Assembly (NCBI GenBank): GCA_041501225.1
Contig: JBGQNR010000007.1
Span: 1 to 64,000, forward strand
DNA: 64,000 nucleotides
Origin: JAFNAG01 sp041501225
Lineage (GTDB): Bacteria > Acidobacteriota > UBA6911
Reading direction: 5' to 3'
How positions within the stretch are numbered: the stretch's first letter is position 1; every line of letters begins with the position of its first letter. Positions 1-8,370 of the stretch are shown one piece after another. A program made the position numbers and the translations under genes. Below the pieces are notes generated by a model. It did not search any database and was not told the origin of the DNA. It saw only the letters and a list, made by a program, of their open reading frames with translations.

Positions 1-165
1 GGCTGAAGAGTGAGAGTCGGCGCAGCTTTTCCGCCGCTCACGGCTGAGGATGGCGGCCGAAGGCAGCCCCCGGGCGGGCCTTGGAGTCAACTTTGCGGTC
101 TTAGTGGTCTTCGCGGTGAAAATATGATCCATTTCTGCTTTCCATGCCTACCGTCTGAATCACAG
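1..165 (+). mobile_element. Partial TIR-bounded palindromic element (family A, right part)
   Basis: This stretch matches, in inverted orientation, the left part of the element at 5685-5992 and directly matches the right half of 11694-11927. It carries the same GC-rich core and the arm ending in gcggtcttagtggtcttcg. Its right end, 153-165, reads gtctgaatcacag, the 13-bp terminal repeat shared by the other copies. The left end lies outside the window. Short reading frames through it are repeat translations, not genes. Confidence 0.7.
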
Positions 166-177
166 AGGCATTATACT

Positions 178-267
178 AGAATTGACGATTTACGATTTGC
201 GATTACCGATTTAGGATTGCCCCCGAGGAGCATGCCGCTCCCCCAATTCGTCAATCGTCAATTCGAA
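178..267. repeat. Imperfect inverted repeat rich in attgacgatt (family E)
   Basis: The left arm begins gaattgacgatttacgattt and the right arm ends cgtcaatcgtcaattcg, so the stretch can fold into a hairpin. A second copy lies at 11935-11996. Both follow directly on a family A element, so the two may move or duplicate together. The hairpin sits in the leader of the ABC transporter gene at 297. Confidence 0.55.
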
Positions 268-296
268 TAATCTCACGACTCTCGTAATTAGAAATC

Positions 297-1226
297 ATGG
301 CGATTATCGAGATTGAAGGTCTAACCAAAGATTTCCAGGTCGGCTTCTGGAAGAAGCATCCGGTCCGGGCATTGGACAACCTGAACCTGAACGTGGAGAA
401 GGGGGAAGTGTTTGGCTTCCTCGGCCCCAATGGAGCAGGGAAGACGACCACCTTGAAGCTTTTGATGGACCTCATTCGGCCCACATCAGGCTCCGCCCGG
501 ATTCTTGGCGAGGCCGTGGGGTCGGTCTCCATGCGCCAGCGCATCGGGTTTCTGCCGGAGAATCCGTATTTTTACGATTACCTGACAGCCGAGGAGCTGC
601 TCCTGTACATCGGGAAGCTTTTCGGCATGAGCCAGCCTGCACTGGGCAGCAAGGTGCGCACGCTGCTGGAAAACGTCGGGCTGCAGGACGCGCGCAGAAC
701 GCAACTGCGTAAATTCTCCAAGGGGATGATCCAGCGCATCGGCCTTGCTCAAGCGATAATCAACGACCCGGAAGTGATCTTTCTTGATGAGCCCATGTCC
801 GGGCTCGATCCGCTGGGGCGAAGAGATGTGCGCCAGACAATTCTGGGGTTGAAGCGCAACGGCGTTACGGTCTTCTTCAGTTCGCACATTCTTCCGGATG
901 TCGAGGCGCTCTGCGATCGCGTCGCGATTCTGAACCGCGGGCATCTCCAGCAGGTGGGCGCGTTACACGAAATCCTCAATGTCAAGATTGAGGCGCACGA
1001 AATCGTGCTGGCGGGAATTACCGCGGAAACTTCCTCCGGCTTGAAGTCGTTGTGCGACGAGATAACTCCCATGGGCGAGCGCGTGCAACTCCGGGCTGCC
1101 AATCCGCAACAGGTAGAAGCGATTATCTCCTATGCGCTGGCCCACGGCGTCGGGCTCGTTTCCGTGAATCCCATCCGTCCTTCGCTGGAAGACCACTTCT
1201 TCACGGAAGTGATGGGAAACAGGTGA
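297..1226 (+). CDS. ABC transporter ATP-binding protein
   Basis: A 309-aa ATPase that should power an ABC-2 type exporter at the inner membrane. The nucleotide-binding domain is complete: Walker A GPNGAGKTT at residues 43-51, a degenerate signature FSKGM at about 140-144, Walker B with its catalytic Glu (VIFLDEP) at 160-166, and the switch His near 197. A C-terminal extension of about 80 residues follows, as in Gld/NatA-type ATPases. The permease gene starts 31 bases after the stop and a third gene overlaps that one, so the three form an operon. The substrate cannot be read from the sequence; NatA/CcmA-type subfamilies export very different cargoes. Confidence 0.93.
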   Translation: MAIIEIEGLTKDFQVGFWKKHPVRALDNLNLNVEKGEVFGFLGPNGAGKTTTLKLLMDLIRPTSGSARILGEAVGSVSMRQRIGFLPENPYFYDYLTAEELLLYIGKLFGMSQPALGSKVRTLLENVGLQDARRTQLRKFSKGMIQRIGLAQAIINDPEVIFLDEPMSGLDPLGRRDVRQTILGLKRNGVTVFFSSHILPDVEALCDRVAILNRGHLQQVGALHEILNVKIEAHEIVLAGITAETSSGLKSLCDEITPMGERVQLRAANPQQVEAIISYALAHGVGLVSVNPIRPSLEDHFFTEVMGNR

Positions 1227-1257
1227 GATTTTGCGGGATTAATTGACCGAGGTCTTT

Positions 1258-2049
1258 ATGCGTGTACTTGCGATTGCCCGGAATACCTTGCGCGAAAACA
1301 TTCGCGACAAGATTCTCTACAATCTCATCCTTTTTGCGCTACTCATGATCCTGAGCTCGTTCGTGCTGGGACAGCTTACCCTCGGCTATGAGGACAAGGT
1401 CATCGTCGACATCGGCTTGTCATCCATTTCCATTTTCGGGACGTTGATTGCCATCTTTATCGGCATTGGTCTGGTTTACAAAGAGCTGGAGCGGCGCACC
1501 GTGTATGCGCTGCTTGCCAAGCCTGTGCACCGGTGGGAGTTTATCCTCGGCAAGTACCTGGGTTTGCTATTCACCCTGTTGATCAACGTTTCGGTGATGA
1601 CCCTCGGCGTGTGGCTTACGCTCGCCTACAACGGCAACGTTCCGATCCAAAGCTATGCGCGGCTTCTTCCGGCCGTCTACCTCATCTATCTTTCACTGGC
1701 GCTGACTACCGCGGTGGCCCTGGTCTTTTCGGCCTTTTCGACGCCCGCGCTCTCGGCCCTGTTCACGTTCTTTCTCTGGCTGATCGGTCACTTCAACGCC
1801 GATCTCATCCAGTTTGCGGTGATTACCAAGTCGGCCGTCGCCGAGTATGTCGCAAAATTCCTGTACTATGTTCTTCCCAACATCTCGAATTTCAGCATGG
1901 TCGACAGCCGCAATGTGATTCAGAGTGCAGCCTACTATGAACCGATCCGCGCGGCCGCGGTCGGCTGGGCGAGTGTGTACGCCGTACTTTACTGCACGGT
2001 TCTCTTGATCATCGCTGCGACCGTTTTTTCACGCAGAGATTTCAAATGA
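1258..2049 (+). CDS. ABC-2 type transporter permease
   Basis: A 263-aa integral membrane protein with about six hydrophobic segments, the first directly after an amphipathic N-terminus (MRVLAIARNTLRENIRDK), typical of ABC-2 permeases. I chose the ATG at 1258 because GAGG lies five bases upstream; a TTG at 1243 would add five residues. It partners the ATPase at 297. The segment VYALLAKPVHRWEFILGKYL is the cytoplasmic coupling-helix motif seen in this permease family. Its last bases overlap the next start (ATGA), which implies translational coupling. Confidence 0.88.
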   Translation: MRVLAIARNTLRENIRDKILYNLILFALLMILSSFVLGQLTLGYEDKVIVDIGLSSISIFGTLIAIFIGIGLVYKELERRTVYALLAKPVHRWEFILGKYLGLLFTLLINVSVMTLGVWLTLAYNGNVPIQSYARLLPAVYLIYLSLALTTAVALVFSAFSTPALSALFTFFLWLIGHFNADLIQFAVITKSAVAEYVAKFLYYVLPNISNFSMVDSRNVIQSAAYYEPIRAAAVGWASVYAVLYCTVLLIIAATVFSRRDFK

Positions 2050-3008
2050 AGATGGGAATTCTCCTGCGATCTCAGCGCAAATGGCTGCTGGGTGCCGCGT
2101 GTTTTGGCGCCGCGCTGCTGATTCTGCCGGTGCAGAACCGCATCGACGCGCAAATGAATCGCACAACCGTCGATCCGGACATCCTTTATTTCTCGTCGCC
2201 CCGCATGGTGAAGGCCATGGCCTTGGGTTATGACGATCTGGTAGCGGACGTCTATTGGATGCGGGCCATCCAGTACTACGGGCGGCGTGAAGAGGCTGCT
2301 CGCCGACGCGTGCCCTATAAAAACCTGGCGGCACTGCTCGACATGGTCACCACTCTGGATTCGAAGATGCTGGATGTTTATCGTGCGGGGAGCATTTTTT
2401 TAGGAGAGCCGGAGCCCATGGGTGCTGGGAAGCCTCTGGAGGCGGTTCGGTTGCTCGAGAAAGGAATCTCGCTGTGGCCGCAGGAATGGCGACTCCGATT
2501 CGACAAGGGCTTCGTCCACTTCCTTTATTTGAAGGATTATAAGCAAGCGGGCGAGGCTTGGCTTGACGCCAGCCATTGCGCAGGAGCGCCGCCCTGGATG
2601 AGCGCGCTTGCGGCCCGCAGTCTTTCGCAAGGCGGCGCTGTGGAGACGGCCAAAGAACTGTGGCACAGGCAGCTGGGAGACTCGACCCGTGCAGATCTGA
2701 AAGAAAATGCCAGGAATCACCTGGACAGCATCCAGGTGGATGAAACCATCTGGACGCTGGAGTTTCTCCTGGAGAAGTACGCCGCCGCGCATGGGACCCA
2801 AGCCGCAAGGCTTGAAGATTTAGTGAGCGCGGGCTACCTCACCTTCCTCCCCAAAGACCCCTCCGGGGTACCCTATCAGTACGATGCCGCGATCGGCAAG
2901 GTCAGCCTGAGCCCTGATACCAAGGTGCGCTACATCGCCCTGACCTACAGCTACCGGGAAGTCTTCCGTGCGAAGCTGGCACGCCTGTACGAATCCAACC
3001 GCAAATAG
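2046..3008 (+). CDS. Membrane-anchored TPR-like protein of an ABC exporter operon
   Basis: A 320-aa protein of unknown function. It has one N-terminal transmembrane anchor (residues about 12-28), then a mainly helical periplasmic part. Residues about 60-240 show repeats of TPR type (paired helices with conserved Tyr/Ala/Leu spacing), and the C-terminus ends with a region resembling a pilin-like or TPR cap segment (YLTFLPKDPSGVPYQYD, also found in general secretion-like proteins). The start overlaps the permease stop by 4 bases, so it is made with the exporter. It may be a substrate-binding or assembly factor; this is inferred from position only. Confidence 0.7.
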   Translation: MKMGILLRSQRKWLLGAACFGAALLILPVQNRIDAQMNRTTVDPDILYFSSPRMVKAMALGYDDLVADVYWMRAIQYYGRREEAARRRVPYKNLAALLDMVTTLDSKMLDVYRAGSIFLGEPEPMGAGKPLEAVRLLEKGISLWPQEWRLRFDKGFVHFLYLKDYKQAGEAWLDASHCAGAPPWMSALAARSLSQGGAVETAKELWHRQLGDSTRADLKENARNHLDSIQVDETIWTLEFLLEKYAAAHGTQAARLEDLVSAGYLTFLPKDPSGVPYQYDAAIGKVSLSPDTKVRYIALTYSYREVFRAKLARLYESNRK

Positions 3009-3091
3009 TCCAGGATGAACCACGAAGGAGCCCCAGATAGTAGCCCAGGGCTGCGCTGCGAAGCTGTGAAAATATCATATGCAGACATCGA

Positions 3092-3161
3092 ACCGCCAAG
3101 ACCACGAAGACCGCGAAGAAGAATAACTGCAATTCTTTGAGGTCTTTGAGGTCTTCGCGGT
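3092..3161. repeat. Imperfect inverted repeat, family A-like arms
   Basis: The left arm accgccaagaccacgaagac and the right arm ending gaggtcttcgcggt pair imperfectly around a short AT-rich centre. The arms are those of the family A elements without their GC-rich core or terminal repeats, so this may be a solo or internally deleted copy. It lies between two convergent genes and could also end transcription. Confidence 0.55.
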
Positions 3162-3177
3162 GACTGCGGGTGGAGTC

Positions 3178-5421
3178 TCACTTTGCGGTGGTGACCTTGT
3201 CGCCGCCGGAATCCTTGCTTTGGTAGAGCGAGGCGTCGGCTGCCTGGAGCAGCGCCTCTCCTGATCGACCGTGCTCCGGGAAGACGGCGACTCCCAACGA
3301 GGCGGTGATGGGGCCGAGGGGACGGCCCCGATGCAGGACGTTCATGCGTTTGATCGACTCGCGCAATGCCTCAGCCCGCTGCTGAGTTACCTCGGCGCTG
3401 CCCTCCGGCAGGATCAAGGTAAACTCCTCCCCGCCGTAGCGGCAGGCGATGTCCTCACCGCGGATGTTCTTCTGCAGCAAAGTGCCCAATTCACGCAGCA
3501 GGATGTCTCCGGCATCGTGACCGTAAGTGTCATTGAAGTGCTTGAAGCGATCGAGATCGATCATGATCACGCCCAGCGGACGCTGGTTGCGCACAGCCCT
3601 GCGCACTTCGAGCGCAAGCGACTCCTCCATGAAGCGCCGGTTGAAAAGGCCGGTGAGAGGATCGCGGATGGACTGGCTGCGCAAGGTCTCGTGCAGCTTC
3701 AGATTGGAGAGGGCCATGGCGATATGCTCGGCCATGGTCACAGCCAGACGCTGTTTGGCATCGGTCAGGCGCGCATCGGCAGGTCGCGTGAGATAAAGGA
3801 CTCCGAGCGCTTCGCTCTGGGCCATCATGGGCACGCACAGATAACCTTTGGGAGCAGGATGCGGCAGGTGTTTGCATAGCAGGCCGACACTGGAGTCCTC
3901 GACCCAATGAACCCGCCCACGACGCAGGGCCCAGCACTCATCGGGGGAGAAGACACGCTCCACCAAAGAAGTGTCGCCCCAAACGGCCACCGATTCGACG
4001 AGATTGCGGGCCGGGGTGATGACATACAGGGCGCCGGCCTGCGCGGGGAAGATCTGCTGAGCCACCCGGACAATGACCGAGTAGGCCTCATCGGTAGTGA
4101 AGCAGGCGCGCAGCATGTCGCCCATTTCGCTGAGCAGCGTCATTTCGCGTGTGCGCTGCTCGAGCTCGTGCACCCAATCCTCGAGGTTCTGCTTGGCCTG
4201 CTGGAGCGCCTCTTCGGTCTTCTTTCTTTCCGTGATATCGCGTGCGATCCCCTGCACTCCGACCGGCTTGCCGTCACGAGCGATGATGTGGGTACTGATC
4301 TCGAGCGCCACCTTCTGGCCGTCTTTGGTGACGATTTCCAGTTCGTAGGTAGCAGGATTGTCCTGCTGCTCAAGCATCTTCCGGGTGGTCTCCTGGCAGG
4401 CAGGATCTACCAACTGTGAGAGATTCATCTGCAGCCCCTCGGCGCGCGAGTACCCGGTAATTCTCTCCGCCGCCTTGTTGATGGAAGTGAGGTTGCCGGC
4501 GAGGTCGATGGTATAGACCATGTCGTTGGCGTTTTCGAACAGCTCCCGGTAACGCTCTTCGCTCGCGCGCAGCGCTTCCTCCGCCTCCAGTCTGCGGTAA
4601 TCATTGCCGAATTGCCGGAAATAATTCCTGAAGACGGAGGCCAGGCGCGGCTCGTCCCGAAGCAGCTTCAGGATGTGGGCTTTGACCTGGGGGTCGGAAT
4701 GGTAGGAGATCTCGGGGTGAGCCTCCAGCCACAGGTGGTTTGCCCGTACATAAGCCAGGAAGTGGATCAGATGCTGGTAGTTTTTCGCGGCCAGCAAGCG
4801 CCGCAGTTCCAGGCGGCATGCTTCCGCCTCGGCGGGCTTGAGGTAAGAGAGGAGGCAGACGAACACGACGGCATCTTCAAGCTCCGAGTCCGGGCTGGGC
4901 CAACCGATCATGGGCCGAGGAGCCGCGGACAGCGTGCGGGCGATCCCTTCCAGATCGTCCTCGGCCGAGGGCGCAGGTTGCTGGATAAGATGAAGCACTT
5001 CCTGTGCCGGGATTCCCATGCGGTGGAGGTTGCAGCTGTGGGTGACGATGGAATAGGGCGATGCGCAATAACGCGCGAGTTGAACAAACAGCTTCTCTTT
5101 GAATATTTCCGGTAGAGGGTTGTCGTAATACCCAGCGAGGCTCTGCCGCCACAGGTCCCGGAGCAGCTCCGGAAAATCCACGGCGGGCGCGAAATAAAGA
5201 GGGAAGTACCCGAGCCGCTTGTTGATTGCACCCTTGATCTGATCCGAAGTAGCGGGTGCGGCGCCGGAGGCAGAGTTGATCAAGGCCAGCTCGGCCCTGG
5301 TCAGCTCATACTCCAGGCTTTCGAGATCCGCGATCTTCTGCCGCAGAGAGTCAATCTCACGGCTGATCCTGGTTTTGGGCAGGATCGCGTCCTCGAGCTT
5401 GTCCCGGTTAAAGACTGGCAC
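3178..5421 (-). CDS. Diguanylate cyclase with AhpD-like, PAS and GAF sensor domains
   Basis: A 747-aa protein expected to make cyclic di-GMP from two GTP. Order: coiled coil (about 15-45); AhpD/carboxymuconolactone decarboxylase-like domain (about 60-200), with LGYFPLYF and a THSCNLHRMG motif; PAS (about 285-400); coiled linker; GAF (about 425-570); GGDEF (about 585-745). The GGDEF is complete: IDLDRFKHFND for metal and base, GGEEF (3421-3435) for catalysis, and an RGED inhibitory site five residues before it. No membrane segment is visible, so it is probably cytosolic. The start is GTG with GAGGT upstream. A degenerate paralogue lies at 8371. Confidence 0.92.
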   Translation of the reverse strand: MPVFNRDKLEDAILPKTRISREIDSLRQKIADLESLEYELTRAELALINSASGAAPATSDQIKGAINKRLGYFPLYFAPAVDFPELLRDLWRQSLAGYYDNPLPEIFKEKLFVQLARYCASPYSIVTHSCNLHRMGIPAQEVLHLIQQPAPSAEDDLEGIARTLSAAPRPMIGWPSPDSELEDAVVFVCLLSYLKPAEAEACRLELRRLLAAKNYQHLIHFLAYVRANHLWLEAHPEISYHSDPQVKAHILKLLRDEPRLASVFRNYFRQFGNDYRRLEAEEALRASEERYRELFENANDMVYTIDLAGNLTSINKAAERITGYSRAEGLQMNLSQLVDPACQETTRKMLEQQDNPATYELEIVTKDGQKVALEISTHIIARDGKPVGVQGIARDITERKKTEEALQQAKQNLEDWVHELEQRTREMTLLSEMGDMLRACFTTDEAYSVIVRVAQQIFPAQAGALYVITPARNLVESVAVWGDTSLVERVFSPDECWALRRGRVHWVEDSSVGLLCKHLPHPAPKGYLCVPMMAQSEALGVLYLTRPADARLTDAKQRLAVTMAEHIAMALSNLKLHETLRSQSIRDPLTGLFNRRFMEESLALEVRRAVRNQRPLGVIMIDLDRFKHFNDTYGHDAGDILLRELGTLLQKNIRGEDIACRYGGEEFTLILPEGSAEVTQQRAEALRESIKRMNVLHRGRPLGPITASLGVAVFPEHGRSGEALLQAADASLYQSKDSGGDKVTTAK

Positions 5422-5684
5422 TAATTTTACCTCGACAGTTTCAGGTTGGCAGACCTGCCAGAAAACCCCTTTTGCTCCGACTGATGGAATTCCTAAGGCA
5501 AAGACTTTGTCTCAGCGATGAGAGAGCCGCGAGACAGCTCCAAGCAGGTCCAGGAGCCCCTCCGGATTCCCGGATGGGCGCCCCCCAGGGGGCGAACCGG
5601 AGCGATTCCCCGGTTTTGGCTATGCAAAACCCTATCCATCATAAGTATGCGACCACCTGAAGTCAATCCTTCACATTGATGATT
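5422..5684. other. Leader region of the diguanylate cyclase gene, no gene seen
   Basis: This is the upstream region of the minus-strand gene at 3178-5421. It contains short palindromes (for example cgccccccagggggcg near 5580) that could form structure in the leader RNA. I compared it with the GEMM c-di-GMP riboswitch core and could not align it. Together with the element at 5685-5992 it makes up the 640-base gap before the next gene. Confidence 0.35.
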
Positions 5685-5992
5685 CTGCGATTCAGACAGT
5701 GGGCATGGAAAGTAGAAATGGATCATCTTTTCACCGCGAAGACCACAAAGACCGCAAAGCTGACTCCCAGGGCCGGCCCGGGGGCTGCCTTCGGCCGCCA
5801 TTCTCGGCCGTAAGCGGCGGAAAAGCTGCGCCGACTCTTGCTCTTCACCCCGCACTCATCGGCTTTTCCGCCGCTCACGGCCGAGAATGGCGCAACGCGA
5901 AGCGTTGGCCCCCGGGCGTGAAGAATCGAATTCGCCTCTTTGCGGTCTTTGAGGTCTTCCCGGTTCGATCTTTTCCTCTGTCTGAATTACAG
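5685..5992. mobile_element. MITE-like element with 13-bp terminal inverted repeats (family A)
   Basis: The 308-bp element is bounded by ctgcgattcagac (5685-5697) and gtctgaattacag (5980-5992), which are inverted copies with one mismatch. Inside, long arms (accgcgaagaccacaaagac near the left, its imperfect complement near 5935-5965) surround a GC-rich core that itself contains an inverted duplication of ccgctcacggccgagaatgg. It carries no coding sequence. I did not find a clear target-site duplication. Related copies lie at 1-165 and 11694-11927. Confidence 0.7.
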
Positions 5993-6063
5993 ATTCATCA
6001 TTTGACCGTGTCGCGTTGGCAAAGGTTGAACTTTCAGAGTTTTTTGATTATTGCAGCTATGCC

Positions 6064-8055
6064 TTATTTTTTAAGGGAGAGGGCGTATTCAAGGTTGAGT
6101 CGCGCCTGTTCGGAGTCCGGCATGATGCGACGCGCTTCCCTGAAATGGAGAATAGCTTCATCGATTTTGCCCAGGTTCGCCAGGGCGCTGCCGAGGTTGT
6201 TGTGCGCCGCACCATAATCCGGCTTGATTTGAATGGCCTTGGTGAACTCGGCGATGGCCGCGTCCATGTTACCCTGGCCGGCCAGGGTAAGACCTAAATT
6301 GTAGTGGGCTTCGGCGTTGTCGGGCTGCAACTGGGCAGCCAGGGAAAACTGGGCGGTAGCCTCGGCGAGCCGCCCGACCTTGGCATACACCCTGCCGAGG
6401 TTATAACGGGCATTAGCAGAATTGGGCTGAATCCTGACGGCCTCCAGCAATTGAGTGATCGCCTCCTCATCTTTGCCCATTGTGTTGTACGCGATCCCCA
6501 GATTGATGTGGGCTTCCAGCGAGCCGGGATTAAGGCGGATCGTCTCTGAAAGCTGCTGGATGGCTTCCTCGGTCCGTCCCAGCCTGAGAAGTATATCTCC
6601 GAGGTTGGCGCGCGCTTCCGGGTAGCGAGGCCTGAGTTTGATGGCTTCCTGATAATGCGAGATGGCTTCTTCCATCCGCCCCTGTTCCTGGAGTGCGATG
6701 CCTAAGCCATTGTGTGCCACATGGTTGTCCGCCGTCACCTTCAGCGCGTGCTTGAAGAGCGTCATACTATCCTGCCAGGCCTGTACCTGATGCCAGGTGA
6801 GGATCATGCACGCGGCGGAGGCCAGTGCAAAGACACCAGCCAATGTGGTCTTTGCACGCGGCCAGGGCTTGCAAACGTCCGCCACCCCCCAGGCCATCAT
6901 GATGAAGATCCCGACCGAGGGGAGGTAGGTGTACCGATCCGCATGTGCCTGCATCCCTACCTGAACCACACCGATCACCGGCACCAGCGTGCCGAGATAC
7001 CAGAACCATCCGACCGCAAGATAGGGTGAACTACGAAACGAGCGCAGCACCAGGATGGAGATGCCTGCCAGTGCCAGGCCGGAAGCCAAAACCTGCCAAT
7101 CTGGCAGCTCCAGCGGCTGCGGGTAAAACACGGCCAGCCCCGTAGGCCATAACATCTTTATAATGTATGTCATGTAGGAGGTGAGGCCATTGGCAAGCCG
7201 TGTTCCCCATGGGATGTAATCCAGCGATACTATCGCTCCTCCGCGGCGCTGAACCACAACGGTGATGACTGCCGTCAGAGCCGAAAGCGCAAGAAAGGGC
7301 ACTTTTTCCATGAGAATAGTCGCGATTTTCGGCTTTATTTCACGGTCGGCACGGGATTTTTGCTTTGGCTTAGCGGCCGTCGCGGGCACGCCGAGCGTGA
7401 TGCGCCGCAGGGGCCAGACGTCGAGCAACAGCAGGACGAAGGGGAGTGTGACGACCATCGATTTGGACATGAGGCCCAGGCAGAACGAAACGAGAACAGC
7501 CAAGTACCGGGCGAGGTGGGGGCGTTCGACATAGCGCAGATATCCCCACAGGGTAAGAAACCAGAAAAAGGCGCTGAGAACGTCTTTTCTTTCCGTCACC
7601 CAGGCCACCGACTCGACATGCAGAGGGTGGAGCGCGAAAAGGAAAGCAACAAACGCGCTGCGCCACCGCGCTCCTGTCATTCGTTTGAGCAGGATAAACA
7701 GCAGGAGGGTGCTAGAGGCATGAATCAGGACGTTCGTCAGGTGGTGAAGGCCGCTGTCCAGCCCGAAGAGCTGGCAATCCAGCATGTGCGATAGCCAGGT
7801 CAACGGAAACCAGTTGCCGGCATAGTCGGTCGTCAACGCCCAAACCAAGCCCTCCGAGCTCAGTCCGGCGCGTACCGAGGCGTTGGTGGTGATGTATTCG
7901 CGGTCATCGATGTTGACGAAATCATAGCTGCGCACCTGGCTATAGACCGCCAGCGTTGCCAGAAGCAAGAAGAGGCCAATGAGAAGATCGTATCGGCGCG
8001 CACCTCGGAGCTCATCCGGATCCGCTGCTTCTGGTTTTCGCTGATTCCTGGCCAT
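6064..8055 (-). CDS. Membrane glycosyltransferase-like protein with C-terminal TPR repeats
   Basis: A 663-aa protein resembling the TMTC/GT-C fold group. The N-terminal two thirds hold about ten membrane segments; the first luminal loop has FVNIDDREYI, with paired acidic residues where GT-C enzymes bind metal and lipid-phosphate sugar donor, and the segment ALHPLHVESVAWVTERKDVL is highly characteristic of TMTC-like proteins. From about residue 440 there are at least six TPR units (YNLGLTLAGQGNMDAAIAEF type). It probably transfers a sugar to exported proteins or lipids, but substrate and donor are unknown. It sits alone between two paralogous c-di-GMP sensor genes on the same strand. Confidence 0.8.
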   Translation of the reverse strand: MARNQRKPEAADPDELRGARRYDLLIGLFLLLATLAVYSQVRSYDFVNIDDREYITTNASVRAGLSSEGLVWALTTDYAGNWFPLTWLSHMLDCQLFGLDSGLHHLTNVLIHASSTLLLFILLKRMTGARWRSAFVAFLFALHPLHVESVAWVTERKDVLSAFFWFLTLWGYLRYVERPHLARYLAVLVSFCLGLMSKSMVVTLPFVLLLLDVWPLRRITLGVPATAAKPKQKSRADREIKPKIATILMEKVPFLALSALTAVITVVVQRRGGAIVSLDYIPWGTRLANGLTSYMTYIIKMLWPTGLAVFYPQPLELPDWQVLASGLALAGISILVLRSFRSSPYLAVGWFWYLGTLVPVIGVVQVGMQAHADRYTYLPSVGIFIMMAWGVADVCKPWPRAKTTLAGVFALASAACMILTWHQVQAWQDSMTLFKHALKVTADNHVAHNGLGIALQEQGRMEEAISHYQEAIKLRPRYPEARANLGDILLRLGRTEEAIQQLSETIRLNPGSLEAHINLGIAYNTMGKDEEAITQLLEAVRIQPNSANARYNLGRVYAKVGRLAEATAQFSLAAQLQPDNAEAHYNLGLTLAGQGNMDAAIAEFTKAIQIKPDYGAAHNNLGSALANLGKIDEAILHFREARRIMPDSEQARLNLEYALSLKK

Positions 8056-8111
8056 GCGCCAGGTAGGCTAACAAAAAACCCGCCGGAAAATCAAAAACAT
8101 CTTACACATCA

Positions 8112-8304
8112 CTGCGACTCACACACTGCAACCGACAACAAGTCCCGGAATGCTGGCAGAGCTGAAGCAGTTGCTGTTTTGACCCCGAAGGGGTCCAACA
8201 GCTCCAGCCCAAGGCTCTGAAGGCTACCTGCCACTTCCCCAGGGCTCACGCCCTGGGCTGTAGCTATGCCGCCCCTTTCGGGCATGTCACTGTCTGAATC
8301 GCAG
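8112..8304. mobile_element. TIR-bounded element carrying a family C repeat
   Basis: The ends ctgcgactcacac (8112-8124) and gtctgaatcgcag (8292-8304) pair with two mismatches and match the ends of the family A elements. The interior is different: it holds the family C motif, with aaccccgaaggggt-type and cccagggctcacgccctggg palindromes. The gap 8056-8370 is otherwise without a gene. Confidence 0.55.
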
Positions 8305-8370
8305 TATAAATCAAAATCCTGAGCATGAACACTGGGCGTTTTTCTCAGTACTCAGCACTCAGTACTTTTT

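Noticed and set aside
5422..5684. Possible c-di-GMP riboswitch before the diguanylate cyclase gene
   Set aside because: The region has small palindromes but I could not place the conserved GEMM core or its tetraloop pairing.
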